Shown here piece by piece: positions 7,693 through 16,576 of a DNA stretch of 57,161 bases. Source of the stretch: Sphingobacteriales bacterium (lineage in GTDB: Bacteria > Bacteroidota > Bacteroidia > Chitinophagales > Chitinophagaceae); the NCBI GenBank assembly GCA_016185185.1, contig JACPOD010000030.1, positions 1-57,161 on the forward strand, in the 5' to 3' direction. The notes under the pieces are model-generated. The model had not been told where the DNA came from and made no database searches. It was given only the letters and a program-made list of their open reading frames with translations. The stretch's first letter is position 1, and each line of letters starts with the position of its first letter. A program made the translations under genes and the position numbers.

Positions 7693-9141
7693 TCAGACAG
7701 CCAGCACCCATGTATCCTTACTTCCGCCACCCTGAGATGAATTCACTACTAATGAACCTTCTCTTAAGGCTACTCTTGTTAATCCTCCGGGAACAATTTC
7801 AATACCACCAGGTCCGCACAATGCATATGGTCGTAAATCAACTCTTCTCGGTGTTAAAGCACCGTTCATATAACAGGGAGAGGAAGATAAGCTGATAGTA
7901 GGTTGTGCAATAAACTGCCTCGGGTCTTTTAAAATTTCTTTTTTATAATTTTCAATCTCTTCTTCACCTGCAGCATGACCCATCAGCATTCCATAACCGC
8001 CGCTTTCATTCGTTTTCTTTACTACCATATTATTAATATTGCCAAATACATATTCTCTTTCTTCTTTATTGGCTAATTGATAGGTGGGCACATTTTTTAA
8101 AATAGGTTCTTCGTTCAAATAATACCGGATCATTGCGGGTACATAACTATAAATTGCTTTATCATCTGCCACACCATTACCCACAGCATTTACAATAGCC
8201 ACATTTCCTTTCCGGTAGGCATTCATTATACCTGCCACACCTAATAAACTACCGGTATTAAAAATAAGCGGGTCTAAAAAATCATCATCCACCCTTCTAT
8301 AAATAACATCTACCTGTTGCAAGCCGGTAGTGGTTTTCATAAACACTTTGTGATTATCTACTACCAGGTCTCTTCCTTCCACCAACTCCACACCCATTAA
8401 TCTTGCCAGGGTGGTATGTTCGAAGTATGCGGAATTATATAAACCCGGGGTTAATAAAACGATGGTGGGATTGCTGATTTGCCGGGGCGAAAGGGATACT
8501 AAATTTTTATGTAAGATGTTGGGATATTCTGTAACACTGCGCACATTATTGGAAGGAATCAGATCCGGGAAGATGCGTTTGGTGATTTCTCTGTTCTCCA
8601 GCATATAACTTACACCGCTGGGTGTACGCAGGTTATCTTCCAGTATATAGAAGGAACCATCATTATTTCGTATCAGATCAATTCCGGAAATATGTACATA
8701 GATGTCGTAAGGAACCGGAAAATTCTGCATCACCCGCAGGTAATGCGGACAACTGTACACCATATCCACCGGCACCACCCCGTCTTTTAAAATAAACTGG
8801 TTGTGATAAACGTCTTTTAAAAAAAGATTAAGGGCTTTTAAGCGTTGCTTAATTCCCTTTTCAATATGATCCCACTCGGCGCCAGTGATTATTCTTGGAA
8901 TAATATCAAAAGGAAATATTTTCTCCACCCCTTCACCACTGCTGTAAACTGTAAAAGTGATACCCTGGCTCATGAACAAACGCTTGGCCAGTTCTTCTTT
9001 TTTGTTGAGTTCATCCACACTAAGCTGTTGTAAAAAATTAACTACACCCTGGTATTGTTCCCTCACCGCTTCGTTACGGTACATCTCATCCCAGGTATTA
9101 GGATCAACATGATATTTGTGTAACAGCTCACTGGTGTGCAT
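7693..9141 (-). CDS. Circularly permuted type 2 ATP-grasp protein
   Basis: This 482-aa protein (from ATG 9141) is the first gene of the ATP-grasp/alpha-E/transglutaminase operon. The family joins a carboxylate to an amine through an acyl-phosphate, with the ATP-grasp elements in permuted order. Visible blocks include FPFDIIPRIITGAEW, SGIDLIRNNDGSFYILEDNLRTPSGVSYMLENR, KTTTGLQQVDVIYRRVDDDFLDPL and SGGYGMLMGHAA. The frame is open up to ATG 9222, but the extra 27 residues do not look like the family, and the best promoter element (9190-9197) lies inside that extension, so 9141 is preferred. Peptide tagging or a small peptide product is the family-level hypothesis. Confidence 0.9.
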   Translation of the reverse strand: MHTSELLHKYHVDPNTWDEMYRNEAVREQYQGVVNFLQQLSVDELNKKEELAKRLFMSQGITFTVYSSGEGVEKIFPFDIIPRIITGAEWDHIEKGIKQRLKALNLFLKDVYHNQFILKDGVVPVDMVYSCPHYLRVMQNFPVPYDIYVHISGIDLIRNNDGSFYILEDNLRTPSGVSYMLENREITKRIFPDLIPSNNVRSVTEYPNILHKNLVSLSPRQISNPTIVLLTPGLYNSAYFEHTTLARLMGVELVEGRDLVVDNHKVFMKTTTGLQQVDVIYRRVDDDFLDPLIFNTGSLLGVAGIMNAYRKGNVAIVNAVGNGVADDKAIYSYVPAMIRYYLNEEPILKNVPTYQLANKEEREYVFGNINNMVVKKTNESGGYGMLMGHAAGEEEIENYKKEILKDPRQFIAQPTISLSSSPCYMNGALTPRRVDLRPYALCGPGGIEIVPGGLTRVALREGSLVVNSSQGGGSKDTWVLAV

Positions 9142-9189
9142 GCAGGTAAGTTTGATTTTAAGTGTAGCGAGCAGTCGAAAGCAGTTATT

Positions 9190-9222
9190 CAAATATAAGG
9201 ATTGAAAGCTGTTCTTCCGCAA
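9190..9222 (-). promoter_or_regulatory. Promoter of the ATP-grasp operon
   Basis: On the minus strand TTG (9222-9220) is followed after 22 bp by TATATTTG (9197-9190), close to the Bacteroidota consensus. The predicted start near 9183 leaves a leader of about 40 nt to ATG 9141 and excludes the longer reading frame start at 9222. Confidence 0.55.
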
Positions 9223-9264
9223 TCAATCATTTAAAAATCTATCTTTATTTTACATTTATTAAAC

Positions 9265-10020
9265 ATGAAGATCATCGCCATGATACCGGCCCGTTATGCG
9301 GCCACCCGTTTCCCCGGCAAACTGATGCAGCAGCTGGGGAATAAGACGGTAATTCGTCACACCTATGATAATACGCTTGCCACCGGCTTATTTGATGAAG
9401 TGGTGGTAGTAACGGATAGCGATATCATTTTTAATGAAATAACAGTACATGGCGGCAAAGCCATTATGAGCATTAAACAACACGAAAGCGGCAGCGACCG
9501 TATTGCGGAAGCAGCAGCGGGTTTAGAAGTTGATATTATTGTAAATGTGCAGGGCGATGAACCGCTGGTGAAAAAAGAACCACTGCAAAAATTATTAAAA
9601 GTATTTGAAGGAGAAGATGCCCGCCCGGATGACCCGTTCGGACGGGGAAAAAAAGTACAGGTAGCCAGCCTGATGCAGGAATTGAAAGAACAAAAATTTA
9701 TTGAGGATCCTAATTATGTAAAAGTAGCAGTGGATTTAAATATGAATTCACTGATGTTTAGCAGAAGCGTAGTTCCTTATCATCGGGATAAAACAGTAAA
9801 GCCTGTTTACTATGAACATATTGGCGTGTACGCTTTTAGAAAAGAAGCATTGATGAGTTTTACTAACTGGCCGATAACTCCGCTGGAAGCCGCTGAAAAA
9901 ATTGAATGCCTCCGCTATTTAGAACATGGCATTCCATTAAAGATGGTGGTTACAGAATATATGGGTGTGGAAATTGATACGCCGGAGGATTTGGAGAGAG
10001 CGAACAGGTTGTTGGGTTAA
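9265..10020 (+). CDS. kdsB: 3-deoxy-manno-octulosonate cytidylyltransferase (CMP-Kdo synthetase)
   Basis: KdsB activates Kdo with CTP to CMP-Kdo for the inner core of lipopolysaccharide, in the cytoplasm. The 251-aa protein has the nucleotide-binding start IPARYAATRFPGK, the SGSDRIAEA motif, NVQGDEP and the late GVEIDTPEDLERA segment typical of the family. It is read divergently from the ATP-grasp operon. A KdnB-like gene at 12923 opens the possibility that the true substrate is 8-amino-Kdo, as for Shewanella KdsB, but this cannot be decided from the sequence alone. Confidence 0.95.
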   Translation: MKIIAMIPARYAATRFPGKLMQQLGNKTVIRHTYDNTLATGLFDEVVVVTDSDIIFNEITVHGGKAIMSIKQHESGSDRIAEAAAGLEVDIIVNVQGDEPLVKKEPLQKLLKVFEGEDARPDDPFGRGKKVQVASLMQELKEQKFIEDPNYVKVAVDLNMNSLMFSRSVVPYHRDKTVKPVYYEHIGVYAFRKEALMSFTNWPITPLEAAEKIECLRYLEHGIPLKMVVTEYMGVEIDTPEDLERANRLLG

Positions 10021-10124
10021 AAAATTCCAACATCAACCGATTGCAATGGAAAGTATAAAGTAACAGAGCATTATAATAACGATATTAGTTGAGTCATTCA
10101 CCCGATTACCAATCAACTCTTGCT

Positions 10125-11492
10125 ATGAATAATAATAACAAACTGCTGCGCTATTCAATCGTTGCTGCACTCGCTGGTTTTATTTTTGGTTTTGATACGG
10201 TAGTTATCTCCGGCGCTAATTTGCCTATTAAAGAATTATGGCATACTTCTCCGCTCTTTCATGGTTTTTTTATAATGAGTATGGCTTTATGGGGAACAGT
10301 ATTGGGCGCCATCTTTTGTGGCGGACCAACAGAAAAATACGGAAGAAAAAAAGTGTTGCTGTGGATTGGTATCTTGTTTACTGCTTCAGCAATAGGTACA
10401 GCCATTGCTCCTAATCCTTATATCTTTTCAGCATTACGATTTATTGGCGGCATTGGTATAGGCGTATCCTCTGTGGTGGCGCCAACTTATATTTCTGAAA
10501 TATCTACTGCCAAAACAAGGGGAAGATTGGTGGGCATGTACCAGTTCAATATTGTGTTCGGTATATTGGTGGCCTTTGTTTCTAACTATTTATTACAGGG
10601 TATAGGCGGCGCTAATGACTGGCGTTATATGCTGGGGATAATGGCAGTACCAGCATTTATATATACCATAATGGTACCCGGTTTGCCTGAAAGCCCCAGG
10701 TGGTTAATTACAAAAAAGAATGATTTAACAGCAGCGAAAGAAACATTAAACCAAATTGGAGCCGAGAATCCCGATGAAGAAATTAAAAATATTATTGCAG
10801 CCAATGAAAGTATTCATGCCAGCAAAGTAAATGAATCTATCTTTAAACCAAAATTCAGAAAAGTAGTTTGGTTGTCTTTTTTAATAGCATTCTTTAATCA
10901 ACTATCAGGAATAAATTTCATTTTATATTATGCGCCTGAAATTTTAGAGAGAGCCGGAATAGGAACAAAAGACTCTTTGCTCAATTCTATTTCCATTGGT
11001 GGTGTTAATCTGCTGTTCACTTTTATTGGTTTATATCTTATTGACCGTATTGGACGAAAACAACTGATGATTGTTGGGTCACTAGGTTATATCATCAGCC
11101 TTTCCGCTGTGGCATATTGTTTTGCCTTTACTGCAGGCAATGGTATGCTGATGTCGTCTTTATTATTGTTCATCGCATCACATGCTATTGGACAAGGTGC
11201 GGTGATATGGGTTTATATTTCAGAAGTATTTCCTAACAATGTTCGGGCACAGGGTCAATCTTTTGGTTCCAGTACACACTGGGTATTTGCAGCCATCATC
11301 ACACAAATAACTCCGCTGTTCCTGGATAAAGACAATGGTGTGTTTGGACAAGACCCCTGGCCCATCTTTGCCTTCTTTGCTTTTATGATGGTGTTACAAT
11401 TGGTGTGGGTATTAACTAAAATGATTGAAACAAAAGGAGTATCATTAGAGGATCTGGAAAAGAAATTAATTCATGATGCCCCCAACCCCTGA
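10125..11492 (+). CDS. Sugar porter family MFS transporter
   Basis: This is a 12-helix sugar:proton symporter of the XylE/GLUT type. Family signatures are FGFDTVVISGA in helix 1, EKYGRKK in the first cytoplasmic loop, GIGIGVSSVVAPTYISEIS, a PESPRWL motif after helix 6, LIDRIGRKQL in the second half and WVYISEVFPNNVRAQGQS. ATG 10125 is preferred over TTG 10089, because it places MNNNNKLLRYS directly before helix 1. The last codons (APNP and the TGA stop) are supplied by a GC-rich dispersed repeat, so the natural C-terminus has been replaced or extended. It precedes a GH32 gene by 35 bp, which suggests uptake of fructose or sucrose. Confidence 0.9.
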   Translation: MNNNNKLLRYSIVAALAGFIFGFDTVVISGANLPIKELWHTSPLFHGFFIMSMALWGTVLGAIFCGGPTEKYGRKKVLLWIGILFTASAIGTAIAPNPYIFSALRFIGGIGIGVSSVVAPTYISEISTAKTRGRLVGMYQFNIVFGILVAFVSNYLLQGIGGANDWRYMLGIMAVPAFIYTIMVPGLPESPRWLITKKNDLTAAKETLNQIGAENPDEEIKNIIAANESIHASKVNESIFKPKFRKVVWLSFLIAFFNQLSGINFILYYAPEILERAGIGTKDSLLNSISIGGVNLLFTFIGLYLIDRIGRKQLMIVGSLGYIISLSAVAYCFAFTAGNGMLMSSLLLFIASHAIGQGAVIWVYISEVFPNNVRAQGQSFGSSTHWVFAAIITQITPLFLDKDNGVFGQDPWPIFAFFAFMMVLQLVWVLTKMIETKGVSLEDLEKKLIHDAPNP

Positions 11493-11499
11493 AGGGGAG
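11478..11499 (+). repeat. Third, short copy of the GC-rich repeat, overlapping the transporter stop
   Basis: The stretch GCCCCCAACCCCTGAAGGGG repeats the unit seen at 1587-1715 with four instead of five C/G in the palindrome. It contains the TGA stop codon of the sugar porter gene. Confidence 0.6.
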
Positions 11500-11527
11500 A
11501 ATCAGTTACTAATAAAAAGAAAACGAA

Positions 11528-12846
11528 ATGAGACGACTTTGCATTCTTTCTTTACTATTCATAAGCATTCAAACTTTTTCTCAAAGCGATTTATATAAAG
11601 AACAGCATCGTCCCCGCTTTCATTTTTCACCGGCCAAAAACTGGTGTAACGACCCCAATGGTTTAGTATATAATAACGGCAGCTATCATTTATTTTATCA
11701 GCATAACCCATTTGAAAATAAATGGGGTCACATGACATGGGCCCATGCCACCTCAAAAGATTTGTTGCATTGGACACATGAATCTATTGCGATACCAGAA
11801 GAAAATGGTGTGATGATTTTCTCGGGCACCTGTGTCGTTGATAAAAATAATACAAGTGGTTTTGCTATTAAACCGGGACAAATACCAATGATTGCTATAT
11901 ATACCGGGCATACAGAAGGAGTCAATCAATCGCAACACCTGGCATACAGTTTAGATAATGGAACAACCTGGACCAAGTATAAAAACAATCCTATACTTGA
12001 TTTACATAAAAAAGATTTTCGTGACCCCAAAGTATTTTGGGCAAAAAGAAATGGTTATTGCAAATGTCGATGAATGCTTCTATGCAATACTTTGTTGGTG
12101 AGTTTGATGGGGTGAACTTTGTGAATGAAAATCCAACAAATAAAATTTATCGTCCTGATTATGGCCCTGATTATTATGCGGCCATTTGTTACAATCAATT
12201 ACCCGGCTCAGCAAAACCAACCGCCATTGGCTGGTTGAACAATTGGTATTATGCCAATGATATTCCTACCTCTCCGTGGAAAGGAGCTATGAGCTTGCCA
12301 AGAACATTAAGCGTACGAAAAGAAAACGATCAATGGATATTAATTCAAAAGCCCGTATCACAAATTGCCCAATTAAGAAGTGATTATTTAATGAAGCCAA
12401 TTGCGTTAACTATTGCCGGCGAAAAAAGATTCAATTTAAATTCTCGGCAATTTGAAATGCAACTTACTATTGAGCCGGAAAAAAACTCAACAAGTGGTGT
12501 AAGATTAGTGGCCGGAAATAACCATCCTTTTGAAATAGGATATAATGAAGCCACACAAACACTTTATATCGACAGAAGTAAAACAGCGAACCAAACGAGT
12601 AATGAGAATTTTAAAAAACTAAATCATTACGAAGTAAAACTGCCGTTTAAAAATAATAAACTCAGTTTGAGAATTTTCTTTGATCACAGTATTGTGGAAA
12701 TATTTGCCAATGATGGAGAAGCGGTATTAACCACACAAATCTTCCCGGACGAAAAAGATAACGATATCCAGTTATTCAGTGCAAACGGAAAAGCAAAGAT
12801 GAACGTCCATGCCCGGGGAATCAAATCAATTTGGCAGAAGCCATAA
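11528..12846 (+). pseudogene. Glycoside hydrolase family 32 (fructosidase), internally deleted and frameshifted
   Basis: The N-terminal piece (11528-12073) has a signal peptide (MRRLCILSLLFISIQTFSQ), the nucleophile block NWCNDPNG, the FSGTCVVD block and the transition-state block DFRDPKVFW. It then runs into a TGA in frame. The C-terminal piece (from about 12040 to 12846, another frame) resumes at KKKWLLQMS, followed by MQYFVGEFDG and a complete beta-sandwich domain. In intact GH32 enzymes several dozen residues separate these points and include the acid/base motif WECPDLF, which is absent here. A deletion, probably between two similar lysine-tryptophan coding stretches, removed it and shifted the frame. 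Intact relatives release fructose from sucrose, inulin or levan. Together with the upstream transporter it is a remnant fructan-use locus. Confidence 0.85.
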
Positions 12847-12922
12847 ATGAAAAGATCACCGCCATCAATCGCCATCAAATTTTTTAATTCCTGTACCTTC
12901 GCTCCATTCAAACTTTAATGCT

Positions 12923-13996
12923 ATGAAGTTTCGCAATTTTAAAATGGTGGATTATGTGGTGTATGGCCGCGGCTGTTTTAACCAGTTAGATGAAATTATT
13001 GCCACCCGCCGCAAAGAAAATAAGCCGATGATTTTTTTGGTTGACCACTACTTTGAAGGAAAAGCCTTATTAAACCGCATCCCATTGCGGGGTAATGATA
13101 AAATTGTTTTTGCAGATGTTACCTACGAACCAAAAACAACACAGGTAGATAAACTGGCTCAACAATTAAAAGATGAATTTGGAACCGTAAGCGGTATTAT
13201 TGGTATCGGCGGCGGTTCCACTATGGATTTGGCAAAAGCGGTTTCATTAATGATGGGCAACCCCGGCTCTTCTGCAGATTACCAGGGATGGGATTTGGTA
13301 AAATTTCCCGGAGTATATAAGGTTGGTATTCCTACATTGAGCGGAACAGGCGCAGAAGTAAGTCGTACCTGTGTGTTAACTGGCCCAACCAGAAAACTGG
13401 GGATGAATTCTGATTTTACCCCATTTGACCAGATTGTGTTAGACCCCGAGTTAACTGCCAATGCGCCAATGAACCAGCGTTTTTACACAGGTATGGATTG
13501 TTATATCCATTGCATTGAAAGTTTGGAAGGAACTTATTTGAATGAGTTTAGTAAATCATACGGCGAAAAAGCACTGGAGCTTTGCCGGGATGTGTTTGTA
13601 AAAAAACAACTGTGGGATGATGAGTGTGATGATAAACTCATGATGGCTTCTTATGCCGGCGGTATGAGCATCGCCTATTCACAAGTGGGTGTGGCACATG
13701 CAGTGAGTTACGGATTGAGTTATTTACTCGGCACCAAGCATGGTATTGGCAATTGTATTGTGATGAATCATTTGGAAGAATATTATCCCGCAGGCGTAAA
13801 AGAATTTAAATACATGGTGGAAAAAAATCAGATTGAAATACCAACCGGTTTGTGCAAAGGGTTAAGTGAAGAAGATTTTGAAAAGATGATCAATGTTTCC
13901 ATTGGTATGAAACCCTTATGGGAAAACGCACTCGGTAAAGACTGGGAAAAAATCATGACCAGAGAAAAGTTGAGAGCATTGTTTGAAAAATTGTGA
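12923..13996 (+). CDS. kdnB: Iron-containing alcohol dehydrogenase family, KdnB-like Kdo 8-oxidase
   Basis: This 357-aa protein belongs to the group III iron-dependent alcohol dehydrogenases. It has the cofactor-binding GIGGGSTMDLAKA motif and the metal-site region GMDCYIHCIESLEG, GVAHAVSYGL and KHGIGNC. From memory it closely follows Shewanella KdnB in several blocks (FKMVDYVVYGRG, PNPGSSA-like, SGTGAEVSRT, NEFSKSYGEKA, MMASYAGGMSIAYSQVG). KdnB oxidises C8 of Kdo so that KdnA can place an amine there. The nearby kdsB supports a role in lipopolysaccharide, but no kdnA is present in this window. A near-consensus -7 element (TACCTTCG, 12894-12901) lies 21 bp upstream of the ATG. Confidence 0.75.
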   Translation: MKFRNFKMVDYVVYGRGCFNQLDEIIATRRKENKPMIFLVDHYFEGKALLNRIPLRGNDKIVFADVTYEPKTTQVDKLAQQLKDEFGTVSGIIGIGGGSTMDLAKAVSLMMGNPGSSADYQGWDLVKFPGVYKVGIPTLSGTGAEVSRTCVLTGPTRKLGMNSDFTPFDQIVLDPELTANAPMNQRFYTGMDCYIHCIESLEGTYLNEFSKSYGEKALELCRDVFVKKQLWDDECDDKLMMASYAGGMSIAYSQVGVAHAVSYGLSYLLGTKHGIGNCIVMNHLEEYYPAGVKEFKYMVEKNQIEIPTGLCKGLSEEDFEKMINVSIGMKPLWENALGKDWEKIMTREKLRALFEKL

Positions 13997-14181
13997 CGGG
14001 ACTGTACTGCGGATTTGCAAATCCGCACAACAGTATCAATATGGAAATACTTTCACTGCAGGCAAAATAAAAAGTACAAGGCCTGGCACATTACTTAGCA
14101 GGTGTAGTTATTATTTTAAAAGGAATAGACAAAGCCGAAAATTTTAACGAACACCCAATCATTACCATTTTCTTTTTTGTA

Positions 14182-14448
14182 ATGGGTTTCTTTATAATTT
14201 TCGCCACAGCCCAACATCATTATTTTGAAAAACGGGTTAAAGATTTTAAAGTGCTGATGTTTTTATGCGAAGGTGTTGTACCGGGCATTGCTACCTGGTA
14301 TTATTTTAATGAAGGAAGAAAGGCATTGCCATTTGTGTATTTGTTTGCTGCTTTTTTATACTTTGTAACGGCTGTGGTTACATACAATAAAATAAAAAGC
14401 AGGAAAGCGGCGCAACACATCATTAACCCGTTGCCAAATGCAAATTAA
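14182..14448 (+). CDS. Small membrane protein, possibly N-terminally truncated
   Basis: From ATG 14182 the frame gives 88 aa with about three hydrophobic spans (MGFFIIFATAQ, LMFLCEGVVPGIATWYYF, FVYLFAAFLYFVTAVVTY). The same frame is clearly protein-like further upstream, reading HYLAGVVIILKGIDKAENFNEHP from about 14104, but an in-frame TAA (14068-14070) cuts it off from ATG 14041 and no standard start lies in between. The full protein would have four spans. Either it starts at a non-standard codon, or the 5' end has been damaged. Function unknown. Confidence 0.6.
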   Translation: MGFFIIFATAQHHYFEKRVKDFKVLMFLCEGVVPGIATWYYFNEGRKALPFVYLFAAFLYFVTAVVTYNKIKSRKAAQHIINPLPNAN

Positions 14449-14477
14449 TCCTTAATTTTTCAGTATTAATTTTTCCC

Positions 14478-15575
14478 ATGACACGCCGCCGCAAATACCT
14501 CAACTATTTATTAAATCCGCTTGAATTATTGCGTACACAAAAAGTGTTGCATGTAAACCCAACCGTTGCACCACAGCGTAATGAACCGGAGATCACCAAA
14601 ATTTATGTGTATGATTATAACCTGACCGAAGCAGCAGAGCGGTCGCTGCCTAAGGTGCAAGACTGTTTCCCGTATTTGCAAAGCGGAAAAATTACCTGAA
14701 TAAATATGGATGGTTTACGCAAGGCAGATGTGGAAATTGTTTGTAACCACTATGGCATCCACCCATTGATACAGGAAGATATTTTAAGTATTGGGCAGCG
14801 GCCAAAGATGGATGAAATAAATGGATTGATATTTTGTTTGATGAGCATGCTGTACTGGAACGAAGAGCAATCGGCAGTGGAATCGGAACAGATAAGTATT
14901 GTATTGGGAAAAGATTTTGTTATTTCCTTCCAGGAAGATGCAAGTAAAGATGTGTTTAATCCTTTGCGGGACAAACTAAAAATTGCGGGTAGTAAAATAC
15001 GCCAGAGCAATGCGGATTATTTATTTTATAATTTGATTGATTTAATTGTAGATAATTATTACACGGTGATGGAACGATTGGGGGAAGGGATTGAAACACT
15101 GGAAGAAGATATCATCCGCAACGCCAACACCCGATCGCTGGCAAAAATTAATATGCTTCGCAAAGAAATGATCGTATTGAAAAGAAGCATATCCCCTGTA
15201 CGGGAGCTGGTGAATGGGATATTAAGAACCGAAAGCGAACTGATTGAAGAGCGGACCGAAAAATATTTTAAAGATGTGTACGACCATATTTTGCAAGCCA
15301 ATGACCTGGCAGAAAATTACCGGGATATGATGATGAACTTACAGGATTTATATTTAAGCAATGTAAACCTTAAGATGAATGAAGTGATGAAAGTGATGGC
15401 AGTGGTTACTTGTTTATTGGCCCCGGCCACAGTAATCGGCGGCATTTTTGGAATGAACTTCGATAAAAACGTAAACTTCTTCCATCAGCCGTGGGGTTTT
15501 TATACAGCCATTTCATTTATGCTGGTCATCCCATTGTGGATGGTAGCAATATTCCGTAGGCGGGGGTGGTTTTAA
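14478..15575 (+). pseudogene. corA: CorA-type magnesium transporter interrupted by a TGA codon
   Basis: A single frame of 366 codons reads through one internal TGA (14697-14699, codon 74) where the family normally has Trp in the motif I-T-W-I-N. Before it is 73 codons of N-terminal domain. After it the frame continues INMDGLRKADVE, the long helical funnel, and two C-terminal membrane helices with the pore signature GMN (GGIFGMNF). A change of TGG to TGA explains the break. Translation could restart at ATG 14706 and give a 289-aa form without the first part of the cytoplasmic domain. TGA is used as a normal stop by neighbours such as kdnB, so recoding as Trp is unlikely. The intact protein would import magnesium or cobalt. 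Confidence 0.85.
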
Positions 15576-15587
15576 AAATCGTTGCGG

Positions 15588-15686
15588 GTTGAAAGGTTTA
15601 AAAGTTTAAATGGTTATTCCTTTTTTTTGCCCTGAAAAATAAATGCCTTCAAACCCTTAACCCACTAAACTTATAAACCATTCAAC
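15588..15686. repeat. Imperfect 28-bp inverted repeat in the corA-EamA spacer
   Basis: The left arm (15588-15615) starts GTTGAAAGGTTTAAAAG. The right arm (15659-15686) read on the other strand starts GTTGAATGGTTTATAAG. About 22 of 28 positions agree, with 43 nt between the arms. Similar GTTTAA or GTTTGTAG low-complexity sequence occurs at 7603-7640. It may fold in RNA or be a dispersed intergenic repeat. Confidence 0.5.
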
Positions 15687-15715
15687 TTTCCTCCAGATAC
15701 AACGGCATCATCTAC

Positions 15716-16576
15716 ATGCTCCTCGCCGCACTCGGTTTTTCTTTAATGGGAGGGGTGGCTAAATTGTTAAAAGATTCATTTAATGCCGGTCATTTGGTTT
15801 TTTACCGCAACGCAGTTGGTTTACTTATTTTAATTTTTAGTTTCTTACAAAAGCCGCCTGAAAATAAAGGAAGAAAATTTTATTTGCTTTTGTTCCGTGG
15901 TATGATGGGTACTATTGCGCTGTACACTTTATTATATTGTATCCTGCACATGCCATTGGGCACAGCCATGAGTTACAGTTTAACCTCTGCTTTGTTTATT
16001 GCACTATTTTCCTGGTTGTTTTTTAAAGATTATCCCGGTGTGCAGATAGCCATTGCATTGCTGATTGGTTTTACCGGGATGTTGCTGATTTATAAACCAA
16101 ATATTCATTTACCCTGGTATTATCATATAGCAGGATTGGTTTCCGGTATTGCTTCAGCCATTGCTTATTTAACTGTGGGAAGGCTTACTGCTTTTTATGA
16201 TACAAGAATTGTAGTGTTATCATTTGTACTTACCGGAGTTTTAGTTCCGGCTTTCTTTATGCTACTGCAACAAATTTTTTCGCTGCACACAGACGATGTT
16301 TTCTTTATTGCCTTTCAGTGGCCGCATGGAACACAGTGGATATATATTTTATTACTCGGATTAACAGCATTATTTGGACAATATTTTGTAACAAAAGCTT
16401 ACGGGTCAGATAAGGCAGGAATTGTTTCTGCTATTGGTTATGCTAACATTATATACTCAGTTTTTATTGGTATGCTGTTGGGTGATGCTTTTCCTGACTG
16501 GATTAGTTTGCTGGGGATGCTTTGTATTATTGGAAGCGGTGTACTTATTTCATTGTATAAAAGAAAAGCAGGATAA
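15716..16576 (+). CDS. EamA/DMT-family transporter
   Basis: This 286-aa protein has ten hydrophobic spans arranged as two EamA repeats (about 1-130 and 140-284), typical of drug/metabolite transporters. Family features include the FSLMGGVAKLL start, FYRNAVGLLIL after helix 2, and the GFTGMLLIYKP segment at the end of the first half. The frame is open upstream to 15677 without a standard start, and the residues before the ATG (YNGIIY) resemble usual family N-termini, so the natural start may be a few codons upstream or lost. The gene abuts the acyltransferase on the other strand with no gap. Substrate unknown. Confidence 0.85.
   Translation: MLLAALGFSLMGGVAKLLKDSFNAGHLVFYRNAVGLLILIFSFLQKPPENKGRKFYLLLFRGMMGTIALYTLLYCILHMPLGTAMSYSLTSALFIALFSWLFFKDYPGVQIAIALLIGFTGMLLIYKPNIHLPWYYHIAGLVSGIASAIAYLTVGRLTAFYDTRIVVLSFVLTGVLVPAFFMLLQQIFSLHTDDVFFIAFQWPHGTQWIYILLLGLTALFGQYFVTKAYGSDKAGIVSAIGYANIIYSVFIGMLLGDAFPDWISLLGMLCIIGSGVLISLYKRKAG

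Noticed and set aside
9142-9222. N-terminal extension of the ATP-grasp protein
   Set aside because: The promoter element lies inside it, and the extra residues do not resemble family N-termini.
14697-14699. TGA decoded as tryptophan (alternative genetic code)
   Set aside because: Other intact genes such as kdnB, the sugar porter and the DUF1080-type neighbours use TGA or TAA as true stops, and no other in-frame TGA occurs at a Trp position in the window.
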